From positions 996,001 to 1,060,000 of the forward strand of contig JACSYO010001999.1 of the NCBI GenBank assembly GCA_016806645.1: a DNA stretch of 64,000 nt. Reading direction: 5' to 3'. Under the pieces are notes generated by a model. That model did not search any database and was not told where the DNA came from. It saw only the letters and a list, made by a program, of their open reading frames with translations. The position numbers and the translations under genes were made by a program. The DNA is from Ophiodon elongatus. Taxonomy: Eukaryota; Chordata; Actinopteri; Perciformes; Hexagrammidae. Below, one piece after another: positions 25,371 to 36,599 of this stretch; position 1 is the stretch's first letter; each line of letters opens with the position of its first letter.

Positions 25371-25984
25371 CTACTGCAGTCGTACAGAGACCGAATGGCC
25401 AGTTGTAACCCCATACTCCCGCAGCACCCCCCACAAAAACCCCCGAGGGACCTGGTCGAAGGCCTTCTCCAAGTCCACAAAACACATGTAGACTAGTTGG
25501 GCAAACTCACAGAACCCCTCCAGTAGTCTTGCGAGGGTAAAGAGCTGGTCCACTGTTCCACGACCGGGACGGAATCCGCACTGCTTCTCTTGAATCCGAG
25601 GTTCGACAATCGGTCGGAGCCTCCTTTCCAGCACCCTGGCATACACTTTTCCCGGGAGGCTGAGTAGTGTGATACCCCGATAATTCGAGCACATTCTCCG
25701 GTCCCCCTTTTTGAAAATGGGAACCACCACCCCGGTCTGCCAGTCCATGGGCACTGTTCCCGACCCCCATGCGACATTGAAAAGGCGCAGTAGCCGTCCA
25801 GCGCCCAGCATCCAGGCAGATCTCCCACCCGGCGCCATTTTGACTACCTTAGTGGCCTCTGCCAAGGATATGGATGCAACCCCCCCCCGAGTCTTCAGGT
25901 GCTGCCTCCTCTCAAGAGGACATGTTGGCCGGGTTTGGGGTTCCTCAAAGTGCTCTTTCCACCGCCCAATGATGTCCCCCGTCC
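25371..25984 (-). pseudogene. LINE reverse transcriptase, N-terminal third only
   Basis: Contains GVVVPIFKKGDRRMCSNYRG, LPGKVYARVLERRL, CGFRPGRGTVDQL and CFVDLEKAFDQVPR. These are RT motifs 1 to 3 including motif A (first catalytic Asp). After LREYGV there is a frame change: LAIRSLYDCSRS is read in the next frame near 25390-25355. Homology to the RT then stops, so motif B and the FADD motif C are lost. Confidence 0.85.
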
Positions 25985-27129
25985 GGGTCAGCAGTCCCCC
26001 CCCATGTGCTGAGCACAGCCTGGGGTAAGCCCTGCTTTCCCTTCCTGAGCCGTTGGATGGTTTGCCAGAACTTCCTTGAGGCCAACCGAAAGTCCTTCTC
26101 CATGGCCTCCCCGAACTCCTCCCATGCCCGAGTTTTAGCGTCCGCGACCACCGCAGCTGCAGCCCTTCTGGCCTGCCGGTACCTCTCAGCTGCTTCAGGA
26201 GACCCCTCAGCCAACCAGGCCCGAAAGGCCTCCTTCTTCAGTTTGACGGCTTCCCTCACCCCCGGTGTCCACCACCGGGTTCTTGGGTTACCGCCACGAC
26301 AGGCACCGGTGACCTTCCGACCACAGCTCCTAGCGGCTGCGTCCACAATAGAGGCTTTGAATATAGTCCACTCGGATTCCATGTCCCCAGCCTCCCTTGG
26401 GATGTGTGAGAAGTTCTTCCGGAGGTGGGAGTTGAAGACCTCCCGGACAGGATCCTCTGCCAGACGTTCCCAGTTCACCCTCACTACACGTTTGGGCTTG
26501 CCAGGTCTTTCCAGCCGATTCCCCTGCCATCTGATCCAACTCACCACCAGGTGGTGATCAGTTGACAGCTCTGCTCCTCTCTTCATCCGAGTGTCCAAGA
26601 CATACGGCCGCAGATCAGATGAAACGATTACAAAGTCAATCATTGATCTACGGCCTAAGGTGTTCTGGTACCAGGTACACTTATGAGCCACCCTATGTTC
26701 AAACATGGTGTTCGTTATGGACAAACCGTGGCTAGCACAGAAGTCCAACAGCGAGATACCACTCGGGTTCAGATTGGGCAAGCCGTTCCTCCCAATCACC
26801 CCCCGCCAGGTTTCTCTATCGTTTCCCACGTGAGCGTTGAAGTCTCCCAGGAGAACTATGGAGTCAGCAGGAGGCGCCCTTTCCAGGACCCCTCCCACCG
26901 ACTCCAAGAAGGCCGGATACTACGAACTGCTGTTCGGTGCATAGGCACAAACAACAGTCAGAGCCTTACTCCCCGCAACCCGCAGGCGCAGGGAGGCGAC
27001 CCTCTCGTGCCCTGGGGAGAACTCCAACACGGCGGCGCTCAGCCGAGGGCTCGTGAGTCTAGCTCCGGGAGGCTGCCCTGGTTTCCCTGGTCCGGGCGAG
27101 GTGGCTGTAGTCCGTGGGCTGCTGTTCAT
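25985..27129 (-). pseudogene. LINE apurinic endonuclease domain and linker (broken)
   Basis: Reading down from 27129, SAAVLEFSPGHERVASLRLR leads to VVCAYAPNSSS and then a TAG stop at 26922-26920. The same frame continues with YPAFLESVGG, then IVLLGDFNAHVG (GDFN box, metal/nucleic-acid contact) near 26840 and LSTDHHLVVSW (catalytic SDH-type box) near 26550. A positively charged linker with RWWTPGVREAVKLKKEAFRA follows. The N-terminal endonuclease motifs are absent. Near 25990-26000, in a C-run on the plus strand, the frame shifts into the RT frame (D-I-I-G-R-W-K-E-H-F). Confidence 0.85.
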
Positions 27130-27298
27130 CGGGGTTTTTTGAACCGCTCTTAGTCTGGGCTCTCCCCTGTGACCTGTTTGTCTTGGGAGACCCTACCAGG
27201 TCCTGATGCCCCGGACAACATAGCTCCCAGGATCACTGAGCCACTCAAACTCCTCCACCACGTTAAGGTGGCGATTCACAGAGAAGATTTTTGAGAAT

Positions 27299-27380
27299 GA
27301 AATATATATCTTTTTTTTCTTTTCTTTTTTTCTTTTATATCAAATTATCTTAAAAGTTACTTAATTCTCCTTTTCTCTGT
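27299..27380. repeat. pyrimidine-rich tract
   Basis: A T/C-rich, low-complexity stretch (TCTTTTTTTTCTTTTC...) between the LINE target duplication and the next LINE-derived sequence. Confidence 0.7.
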
Positions 27381-28042
27381 CTCCTTCTGTATGAATTAAT
27401 GTTCTATCAATGCACATTACTAACTCTACTTCTTCCCCCGGAGTCTTTGTGCTTTCTTGCCTCGCAGGTTTCCACAGATCGTGGTTGCATCTGGACCCTG
27501 GTCCTGCCTCCTGGTTCCTGGTTCCTGGTTCCTGGTTCCTGCCGTGACCCTACTGATGCACATTCTTCTCTATTTTCCTTCTGTATGAATTCATGCACCA
27601 TTCATGCACATTACTAACTCTGCTCCATCCCTGAAGTCTTTGTGCCTTCTCGCCTCGCAGGTTTCTATGGATCGTGGTTAAATCTGGGCCCTGGTCCTGC
27701 GTCCTGCTGTTGTCCTCCCCGTCACCTACTATCACTATTACATGAATCAGTTCTGTCATGTGAATTGAACGTGTTGTAACTCTGTTATGCTGTTCATTCT
27801 GTACACATGACATCTATTTTTGTACTCTGTCCATCCTGGGAGAGGGATCCTCCTCTGTTGCTCTCCTGAAGGTTTCTTCCCCTTTTCTCCCTGTTGAAAG
27901 GTTTTTTTTGGGGGAGTTTTTCCTGAGTCAATGAGAGGTTCTGGGACAGAGGATGTCGTTGTGTACAGATTGTAAAGCCCTCTGAGGCAAATTTATGATT
28001 TTGGGCTATACAAAAATAAATTGAATTGAATTGAATTGAATT
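27381..28042 (+). mobile_element. L2-like LINE 3' UTR with (TTGAA)n tail
   Basis: The segment carries CTCCTGAAGGTTTCTTCCCC near 27864, TTTTTCCTGAGTCAATGAGAGG, AGATTGTAAAGCCCTCTGAGG and GGGCTATACAAAAATAAA, and ends in four TTGAA units (28021-28040). This is a very common teleost LINE 3' UTR and tail, oriented plus. The coding part is absent (5' truncated) and no target duplication was found. The 5' part contains a local direct duplication described separately. Confidence 0.75.
27383..27700 (+). repeat. two tandem ~194-bp units inside a LINE 3' UTR, plus (CTGGTTC)4
   Basis: CCTTCTGTATGAATT at 27383 recurs at 27577. CACATTACTAACTCT, GTCTTTGTGC, GCCTCGCAGGTTTC, ATCGTGGTT and CCCTGGTCCTGC follow in the same order in both copies (27383-27507 and 27577-27700), offset 193-194 bp. 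A four-copy CTGGTTC array (27511-27538) sits between them. Confidence 0.85.
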
Positions 28043-28945
28043 AATCGATAAGAATTTAGGATAGGAATATATAAGCGTTATACTTCTGCCTATACCTTTT
28101 CAGTCATATTGTATATGAGATTGTATATAGGCTTTACTCATTGTATTGTATGTGATGAATGAAACACGACTACTACTACTTATGTTCAGGTGGTGGAGAT
28201 GACCCTGGTTACTCCAGTGAGCTCTGATACTCGCATCACATATCTCTTTCAGTTTGTCTGTGTGCAGCATGCTGCAGCTGTCTCTATGGAAGAAACTATG
28301 AATGAAAGAATAAAGTCGTGTTCACTGCAGCGATTTTACTCACAAAAACTTTTCTGAAAACTCAAATTGTACCTGGTGATGTGTGCAGAGTATTAGAAGA
28401 TTAGTCATCAGCTGCTTCACAGCTAACCATGAGTGTCGGTAGTTTGGCCCTCTTCTCTGAGCTGAGGAGAGCACACATCGCAGATGAAATATTAAGTGAA
28501 ATTTGATTTGAGGTTTGAGTTGGTTTATATCTTTTACAATTGAAATGTGCTCATGGAATAGTTATAGCTCACTAGCACAAGCGCAAACAACACTGCTGGT
28601 TTGACAGTTCGAAGTGCAAAGTAAGAGTGTGAGAGGCATCATTCAACGTATCATGATGCCTCTCACATTTAATTCGCCTCTCGCATGGGTCAGAGTGTCC
28701 GTATGGCTGCACACATTCTCCCGTAAAGTTCGATTTTTACAGATCACAACTTTTAGGTTGGAAGTGGCGTACGCCTCTTTCAGAAATGAGACCTCGGATC
28801 CGCGTTGGACTACAACCTGCTACCCTCAAAGTCTTTACGGACTGAGCTGAAATTGCTGGAATTACGATAAAATGTTTCAAGTAACTTGCCCCACACTGCA
28901 CATTTCTTTATCATAACAAATGTAGCAAAAAAAAATCACACCTTT
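28043..28945. other. no recognised gene; contains a perfect hairpin
   Basis: Non-coding DNA between the LINE tail and the SINE. A strong inverted repeat is at 28626-28669 (separate entry). Parts resemble repeat sequence, but no family was recognised. Confidence 0.4.
28626..28669. repeat. perfect 15-bp inverted repeat (hairpin)
   Basis: GTGAGAGGCATCAT (28629-28642) and ATGATGCCTCTCAC (28653-28666) are exact reverse complements with a 10-nt loop. Pairing extends outward one more Watson-Crick pair (28628/28667), then a G-T and an A-T pair. It could be a transposon end, a cruciform or a small-RNA-like stem. Nothing in the sequence decides. Confidence 0.85.
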
Positions 28946-28955
28946 AAAATGTAAT

Positions 28956-29314
28956 GCCCAGGGTTGCACGGTGGTGTGGTGGCTATCACTGTCACCTCAC
29001 AGCAAGAGGGGCCGAGGTTCAATTTCCGAGCTTGACGGATGCTAGACGGGCCTTCTGTGGGAAGTTTGCATGTTCTCCATACGGCATTGGTTCCCTTCCG
29101 GGTTCTCCGGCTTCCTCCTACAGTCCAAAGACATGCAGCTCAGGTTAATTGATGACTCTAAAATTGCCCGTAGGTGTGGATGTGAGCGTGAATGGTTGTC
29201 TGTCTTTATAGTTGTACCCTGTGATAGTCTGTACCCTGCCTTCACACAATGTCCGCTGGGATCGGCTCCAGCCCCCCCTGAACAGGATAAGTGGTTAAAG
29301 ATAATGGATAGATA
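28956..29314 (+). mobile_element. tRNA-derived SINE with RTE-like 3' tail
   Basis: The element is flanked by a perfect 10-bp target duplication, AAAATGTAAT (28946-28955 and 29315-29324). The head has A-box-like TGGTGTGGTGG (28972-28982) and B-box-like GGTTCAATTTC (29016-29026), spaced as in a polymerase III promoter. The body contains GGTTCTCCGGCTTCCTCC, CAGTCCAAAGACATGCAG and GTTAATTGATGACTCTAAA, a widespread teleost repeat. The tail ends GGATAAGTGGTTAAAGATAA followed by TGGATAGAT, close to the 3' end of the LINE at 25010-27286. The inferred mobiliser is an RTE-type LINE. Confidence 0.8.
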
Positions 29315-29324
29315 AAAATGTAAT

Positions 29325-32300
29325 AATGGTGTTGGTCTGACCCATCTATTCCCCCCGACCTTCCCTCTATGCGGACTTCTGCGCTTGAAACGTATCTGTG
29401 ATGCGTCAAAAACAAACGCAATCCGGGAGAAAATATGTTTCCCCCTCGAAATGTAATTGACCATTGCAGTTGTCATCGTGTGAGAACACATTCTTTTAGG
29501 TGACCAGACTGGACAGGTCCACAGAGAATAACGTGACAAATACTTTAAACTTATTAGAACACAAAACGCACACGGGGTGTGAAGGCTCGGGGAACTAAGA
29601 CCGCAAGAGACATTCCTCCCTTCCCACCTTTCAAAGCTATATGTCAGTTTTCATCTTGAGATGTTTTTTTTTTCATGTGAACAGTTTCATATTTGCAGGT
29701 GCGAGTTTCCCAGGCTCCCTCTCGACAAGCCAAGTCGGTAAATGTATAGTGGGGACACTTGTCATGAAACTGTGCTCTGCACTCTATTAGCGAATTACTG
29801 AAGACAATCTGTCACTTTGCTCTCTGCAGTCGCAGCAGCAGATATCAGGGGGACTATTCTCCGTTACCCGCAACAACAAAATGCAGAAAATGACATTTTT
29901 ATATATTTGTTATATGCTTAGCATCATAGAATGTCACAGCGCTCCTGTTAAGAGAGGTCTCTAAATTGCACCAGATTTTAGCTATGTTGCATTCTACAAG
30001 AGTAAGATAACATGTTTGTAAAGATCTGTTTTTTTTTATGCAGCTTATTTTTTTGTGGCTCCATGACTCATGCACCAGTTGTTCTGAGACAGCCTAAGAT
30101 GCCAGCAAAGATGACCCCCCAAAAAGTGAGCTTTGCGCTTTTGTTTGGTGTTATCATGAGTGACTCATTTTTAAGTGAGAAGAAACTCTTCAGAATTCTA
30201 CTTACGTGGAAGAAAACTGAGAGGAAGCAAACCGTAAAAAAAAGAAGGGAAAAAGCAATCCCGCGCAAGGATTCAGGGCCCATACGAGATAAACAGTGCA
30301 TCGAGATCAACAACTTGATTTTTTTTCTCTATGTTCTCTGATTTTACTCTCTGGCTGGCAACAGCAGAGATACCATATGGTATTCTCCACTCAGTTCTTT
30401 TCTGCAGCACACATGACAATGTAGAAAACAATGTGCCCTGTTTGATTGAAGAAGCTCAAAAGGTTGACAAGATTGTTTCACAATCTTTTTACATAAAAAC
30501 GTGTGTGAGATAAAGGATCAGCAGGTAGGATTCAGGGGGATTTATTGGCAGAAACGGAAGAACCAAACATTCGCTCAAGAGAGAGAGACTTCTACGTTTA
30601 TATGTTGACCTGAAGGCCATCGGAGAGAGGGCTGAGCGGAGCTCCATGTACGGCAATAGAAGGCCAAATTACAATGCTTGCTTTTTCTATCGTTAGGACG
30701 TTGAAGAAGAAACATTTTTATGTGGCTTTATAGGTCATGTATTTAGCTATTTCCCCCTATATATACACACCTACGCTGCACTTGGCACACGCCGTCGCTT
30801 TCCTAGAGGTACCTGGAGCAGTTTGCGGTTCAGAGTCATGAATCAAGGGCACTTGTACAACATTGGTGGGCTGCAATTTGGAACTTATAGTATCGTCACA
30901 TTTCACGTGGTGTTGATGTGAAAACAAGGAATTAAACCAAGAGTTACATTCATTCCATGAACGGTGTACTGGTGAAGATGGTTTAGTAGCAGCCTTGCAG
31001 TACGGTAGTAGTGCTGATAATGATACATTTCACATGTATTTCACACGAGTGTGATTGAAAACCTTCGACGCCACCACTTCATTCATGTGAGGCCTTTATT
31101 TTTCACCCACGAGGAGCAAAGGATGAGTTGGGATTTCTTGGTCAGAAGTACTTCTGAAGCTTTTTCAGGGCTCAAGATACTTGCGGCTGTTTTATCTGTA
31201 TTTTTGGAAAATTGCTGCTCCGGGCTCCATCAGTAATTTGATCTTGGACAGTAGTTTTCAAAGTCTGACGCTGTTGCTGGCTGGAGCTACAACCATCCGC
31301 TTCTCAGTCCGCCATGTGTGGCACAGTCTGAAGAGAAGCAATGCACTTTAAGGGCCGTTGAATATGTCCAGTTAGCTCAAGTTGCATATTCTGAAATCCT
31401 GTCTAATTTAGTATAGCCGTGCATTTCTCCTGTATGTAAAGTCAACATGCCATGTGGTTGGAAAGCAATATAGTAAATTTTACATCATACCTGTTTTTGT
31501 GATATTTCACATAGAACCAATTACTTACTTCCTGTTTTTAGAACGCATGCATGCACCTGTCCCTTTCATCCCCCACACAGTATCTTTGTCTCACGTACAT
31601 TTGATGATGTATAAGGTAAGAAGTTTTGTTTTGCAATCTGCACCGAACATCATTAGAAAACAGAGAGCTGAAGTTACTTCCCGTTTTTTTCACATTTGCA
31701 GCTTATTTATGATGCCATGTGTCACCAACTGTGTTTTTCTAACACAATTGGTAATGAGAGCGAAGACACATCGATGACAAACAGTCTTTGATTTCTGCAT
31801 AGTTCCGGAGAGTTGCAAAGGAATCAAACCGAACTGATGCAACCTTGACTGAAAATCTAGTTAGTTGTCCTGCACAACAAAATAAGAGTCAAAGCGGTTG
31901 CTTGGCAACAGATATATCACCCTGGCCATCCTCCAGCGGCAGATGCTGTTGGAGGATGTTTTTCAACCCATGGCAGAAAATCACAAGTACACATGACGCA
32001 GGTGAGCTCCCTCCAGTCAACAACATGAAGACGCTGTGTTGGTTCCTGTGTGCCTTATAATTTGGAAGGTCAGGGGGTCAACAGTGGCATATTATTATAA
32101 ATGTGGAGCAATGTGGAGTGTCGTCTTCAGACTTTTTAAACAGCAGGCATGATTTCATTGTCAGAGCAAGACGGTTGGTGCCTAAACTGCCATTAGCTCG
32201 TATTTGATGTCAAGAATCAAAGTCGAACTAGAGCGGCGCATTAATTCCACCAGTCTCATTTCCCTCCATCTCCTGTGGTTTTCATTCAAGCAGATAATCA

Positions 32301-34659
32301 GACAGCTCGGCCTGTACCTCTGTTGCCCACGTGATGGCGCCATTGCTTTGCGCCAGAGACGTCCTTTGTAGTCGGAACCTCTCGCAGGTGAACCGCTTTG
32401 CGAGCACATGTGGGTAAAAAAGAACTCAGTATGGTGATGATGGGAGTTTACGAATACGGGCTTCAACATGTACCCTCGCACTGTGGCATGAGCACTTAGG
32501 CTAGTTGATCCTTTGATGTCCCAGAAATAGGCTTGGAAGCAGGTATCATTAGGGTTTTTAGAGAGGGAGCGGGAGAGTATGTCCCCCATCAAAGCGTGCG
32601 CGCCTACTCTTTGTAATGGGAACACTGGATGAGAGCTGCGCTGAAGGAGTCTAGCCATGAGTTATCACGTTTTAAAGGCAACAGTTTAAGTATATAAAAA
32701 AGGATATATTACATGTTATCATAATTAACCCCATATGCACAAATCCTCTGTTGTAAATGAGGAAGGCATGCTCGCTTCTCTGCGTTGTTTATGAGTTCAA
32801 CTTGAATGTCCTCAAGGTTTACGCTAGTGGTCTGACAAAGCGAGACATTTTCAACCACGCCTTCGATACAATTTGGTTTGTAGTCACTTGCGTCTTCTCA
32901 TACTTTTTTGGAAAGAATGCAGTCCAACGTAGAATTTTTTTAATGTTGATACAGAGCAAGTTTGCAAACCGTTCAATGAGAGTGTAGATCATCGGTTTCC
33001 CTTCAGGCACTCAAAGCACGTAAGGTTAGGGGAAAGGCTGTCATCGTGGTTTCACACAGAAAAAGTCTGCAGTGACACGGTTGCTATTTTTAACTGAATT
33101 ATAATTAAGTAACTGAAACCCCCGACCTTTCATGAAACTTAACCAAAGTGCGTCAAAAGTGGGTCTCAGCAGGCTAACTCCAGTCTCTGGTACTAAATTA
33201 TAACTATCAAACGTATATAGAAAAAATATGCAGTGGTTCCTTTACTGGAAAAAAGGTTGCCTTGTGAACATGATTCAGGCAACATAAGATCATTTGGGAA
33301 ACAATTGATTTCCAGATTTAACATTTAAGAAGTCAACCTGGGCTTTGAAGACTTGTTACAGACCAGGGTCACCGTTTATAAAAACAACATTTCATACAAT
33401 GAATTGACTAATCGGGCGAAATGGCTTTATTTGATATGTTTATTGCCCTAAGCTCAACATCATGTTAAGCTGCCTGTTGGTAGATCCTAAACGTAGATGT
33501 GTGTGGTAACCATTTTAAACATATATAACTGACATACAAGAGAACGATGCACTAAATTGTCAGCTGTAATGTGAGTCTGGGTGATATAAAATGCGTTCTT
33601 GATTTTCCTCTTTTCAATTGAAAAAGATCAGCACATTTACTGAAGTACTGTACATTGGTGCAATCATAAATCCTAAAAAAAAATTTTACTGGTTGATTTT
33701 TTCCATTTTATGCAGTTTTTTAACTGCATATGGACATTTTCAATGTTTAGACATTAATACATTTGCTGGATACCAGAAACATTACTTTTCAGACTTTATA
33801 CCATACATTGCTGATAGTCATTAGTCAGCTATTGCTATCTAACACATGCTATTCCAGAAATCCCTGGGAAAAACTGAAGCTAAAGAAGTAATAACACTAA
33901 CTCACAGACCCCACAAAGTGAGCTCTATAGGTAGTGAGATGAGATATGACCTAATAAATATATGCTAATGTTCATATGTGTGTGTTCATGACCATCAGCA
34001 GGCAATACCGGTTAAATACGCAGAAGCCCTCTTTAAGATGCATTTGCATAAAAAAAGGAACATTAGCATACACTGTATTACATATTCTGGATATTATATT
34101 AGCCTGCCATTTACCATCAAAATACACAAGACACTACATACATACATGTTAGATGTCTAACATAACTGCAAAACCTCTGATGACTGTGTAAACAGGCAAC
34201 ACTTCACTCATCTCAATACAGGATTTAATACGTCTACCATTAAATTATTTATCTGCCATACAGCATCGTGAAAAGAGGCTCTGTACAACTTTTGGATTTT
34301 TTTTTCTCTGAAAAAATATCCTGCAGTTTCAATGCGAAACCTTCCAGCACCTTATTCAAATCCGGGGCTCTTATCAGTTTGCTTGATAATAGATACTTCT
34401 GTACAAATAGGGAGCTTCCCTCTTGGAATATAAAACATTTTCCATCCATTACTTTTTAAGGCACACAAGCAACTTCCCATTTTGATCTCCTTTTATAGAC
34501 TCAGTAATTTTGGTTGGTTTTCAACCCCCATGTGCTTCTCTTGATAACGTCACTCAGAAGCAAAAGTCACCATTTACTTCATGATTAATATTCTATTTAC
34601 AACACACATGATCAGAATATGAAATATGATGCATGGTTACAGATTTAACTACCCAATAG
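29325..34659. other. 5.3 kb without a recognised gene
   Basis: AT-rich intergenic DNA. Open frames up to 158 codons (32182-32658, minus) show no domain or splice context. T-runs occur at 29665 and 30031. No transposon ends were recognised. Confidence 0.4.
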
Positions 34660-35452
34660 CAGTGGTGGAGAAAGTAATCAGATAAAATTATACTTAAAAA
34701 GTAAAAGTACTAACACCACACTGCAAAAATACACGGTCACAAGTAAAAATACTGCATTTAAAATGTTATTTAGTTAAAGGTATGTTAGTATAATCAGGAA
34801 AATCTAAAAGTATTATCAGTAAAAGGGGACAATACAGAAAAATATCCCCTGTTACTGTTACACTATTATATATTATACCATTAGATTATTATGATTATGC
34901 ATTCATTTAAAAGCAGTGTTTTACTGTTGTAATTGTGGATTGATCTGCTGGTCATTTCCTCCATTAATCGATTGAAACATCATGTTTCATACACTCTCCA
35001 TTTGTTTTGTATGTACAAATCATAATTTATAAGTATACTAGTAACTTAAGCTGTAAAACAATTGAAATGCCGTAACATGGAAAATATTCCCCCCTGAAAT
35101 ATAATGAAGAAGTAGTAAGACAATAAAAAGACTCAAGTAAAGTACAAGCATCTCAAGTTTAAAAAAAAGTACTTGAGTAACAAATAGTTTGGATTAGCTC
35201 CATCTTAAACATCTAAAACAATATAATGCTGCTGCTTGTATTTCAATGCATCAGTAATATGAACCCAGTATTATAATGTATGATAATATAACAATGCCAG
35301 GAGGTCACTCTGCATAATGAGTACTTTTATGTTTGATACTTAAAGTACATTTGACGATTTACACTTTCATAGTTTTTTATTTCACTGAATGCAGGATTGT
35401 GGTATTGCTACTTTGACTTCGGTAAACCATCTGAATGCTGCCTCCCCCACTG
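34660..35452. mobile_element. 793-bp TIR transposon of CAGTGGTGGA type
   Basis: The left terminus CAGTGGTGGAGAAAGTAATC (from 34660) is inverted at the right end (35429-35452, complement begins CAGTGGGGGAGGCAGCATTC). About 18 of 24 bases match. The interior has alternating AAGTAAAAGTACT and GAGTACTTTT motifs and TCTGCATAATGAGTACTTTT near 35309, shared with the fragment at 23784-24197. No coding sequence is present, so it is non-autonomous. The 5'-CAGTG end is hAT-like, but no 8-bp target duplication was seen. Confidence 0.7.
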
Positions 35453-36599
35453 TCTTTGTCTCTTTAACACCTAAACAGTACAATTAACCCATAAAGGAGT
35501 GCTTATTATACACAGTAAGAAGATACAAGAAAGTAATTAAAGAAAGGAAACTTGCTCACCAGCTAGCTTGCTGTTTCAAAAAAAAAAAAACAATTCATAA
35601 AGGACTTCAGTTGTTTGCCTGAACTGATAATTACAATGGAATCTTTTTACTTTTCTGAATATAGCTCAAAGTGAACTTTGCCTGCGGTATACTGTATTCA
35701 TATGGATTTTGTACCCAATCAAATGCTGTATATGCTACCAGAGCTCCATTTTCAGGATTCAGCTGACCTTACATAACATCGGATAAAAAACTATGACAAG
35801 GTAAAGTCTGCAACGACGCCTGTGCCTGTGCGGGCCGGCCTAATTAGGCTTATAAATCCGGCCAAAATCTATGCGGTAGCTGCTAGTTCCACTCAGACTC
35901 TGACTTGACATATTCCAGTTTTTACCCCAAATCACCAGGGGCATCTCTTGGAGAACATAATCCTTAATGCTCCAATTCATCACGAGGCAGCCATGTAACA
36001 ACGACAGAATGAAGACAAAAAAATAAAATAATGAAATAAAATACAGAAGGAGAGAGTGCAAACTTTCAGGTTGTTAAAACTCTGAGCTTATCCATTTGGC
36101 ATCAAGGCCCTTTTGCTCTGCACTCACATTAGTCCAATCCCTTATCACTCTCATGGTCCAGACACACTCAGATATGGGCATCGGAGGGAACATTGAGTTT
36201 TATATAAATCAATACTATGTCCCCAACACTTTGCTGCTCCCGGCCCCCCCCGGGTAAGATTATAAAACGCTTGGCCAGATCATCTCTCCCACATCGTTTC
36301 TTTCTGAGGTGGGATATTTCTTTTGCTTTCTCTTTTTGAGGCGGGGGAGGGGGTGAGAGGGGGAAAACAAGACAAACGGTGTTTGTCCATTTTGATTACA
36401 GTCAATTCTCAACTGAGTCAATTTGAGTCATACAGCCGTGAGTGCTCTTAAAAAGACACGGCTGAACATTTTCGACAATACCTTGTCATCGGCTTTAAAT
36501 ACTGCTGAGCTACAGGTGAAAAAGAGGTCCACTGAAGGAATCTTCCCATGGTGAAAAAAGAAATGAACTTGTTAATGAGATTAAGAGAGTGTGTCGATC
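35453..36599. other. non-coding; includes palindrome cluster and possible regulatory block
   Basis: High-complexity DNA at about 35690-36060 contains adjacent palindromes GGCCGGCC (35833-35840) and GCCTAATTAGGC (35838-35849), followed by TATAAAT. A G-rich tract lies at 36341-36363. No gene was recognised. Confidence 0.45.

Larger units (their letters stand above)
25010..27286 (-). mobile_element. RTE-type non-LTR retrotransposon (LINE), internally deleted
   Basis: The element is flanked by a perfect 12-bp target-site duplication, ATTTTTGAGAAT (24998-25009 and 27287-27298), which fixes its borders. It lies on the minus strand. The 3' end at 25010 reads ...GGATAAGCGGATGG, and the GATG-type ending fits RTE/Rex3-like teleost LINEs. 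From 5' to 3' it has a short 5' leader (27286 to about 27130), an apurinic endonuclease domain lacking its N-terminal part, a linker, the first third of the reverse transcriptase, and the ORF's C-terminal tail. The middle of the RT, including the FADD catalytic motif, is missing. One in-frame stop and at least two frame changes are present. Because both ends look native, it was inserted or later shortened by internal deletions rather than by simple 5' truncation. Clade assignment is by motif resemblance. Confidence 0.85.

Noticed and set aside
26006..26557. 183-codon plus-strand open frame
   Set aside because: It is antisense to the LINE endonuclease/linker coding strand. The minus frame carries the recognisable motifs, so this is a shadow.
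29042..29539. 165-codon minus-strand open frame
   Set aside because: Mostly the antisense of the SINE at 28956-29314.
32182..32658. 158-codon minus-strand open frame
   Set aside because: No recognisable protein family and a strongly mixed residue pattern without conserved blocks. Treated as chance.
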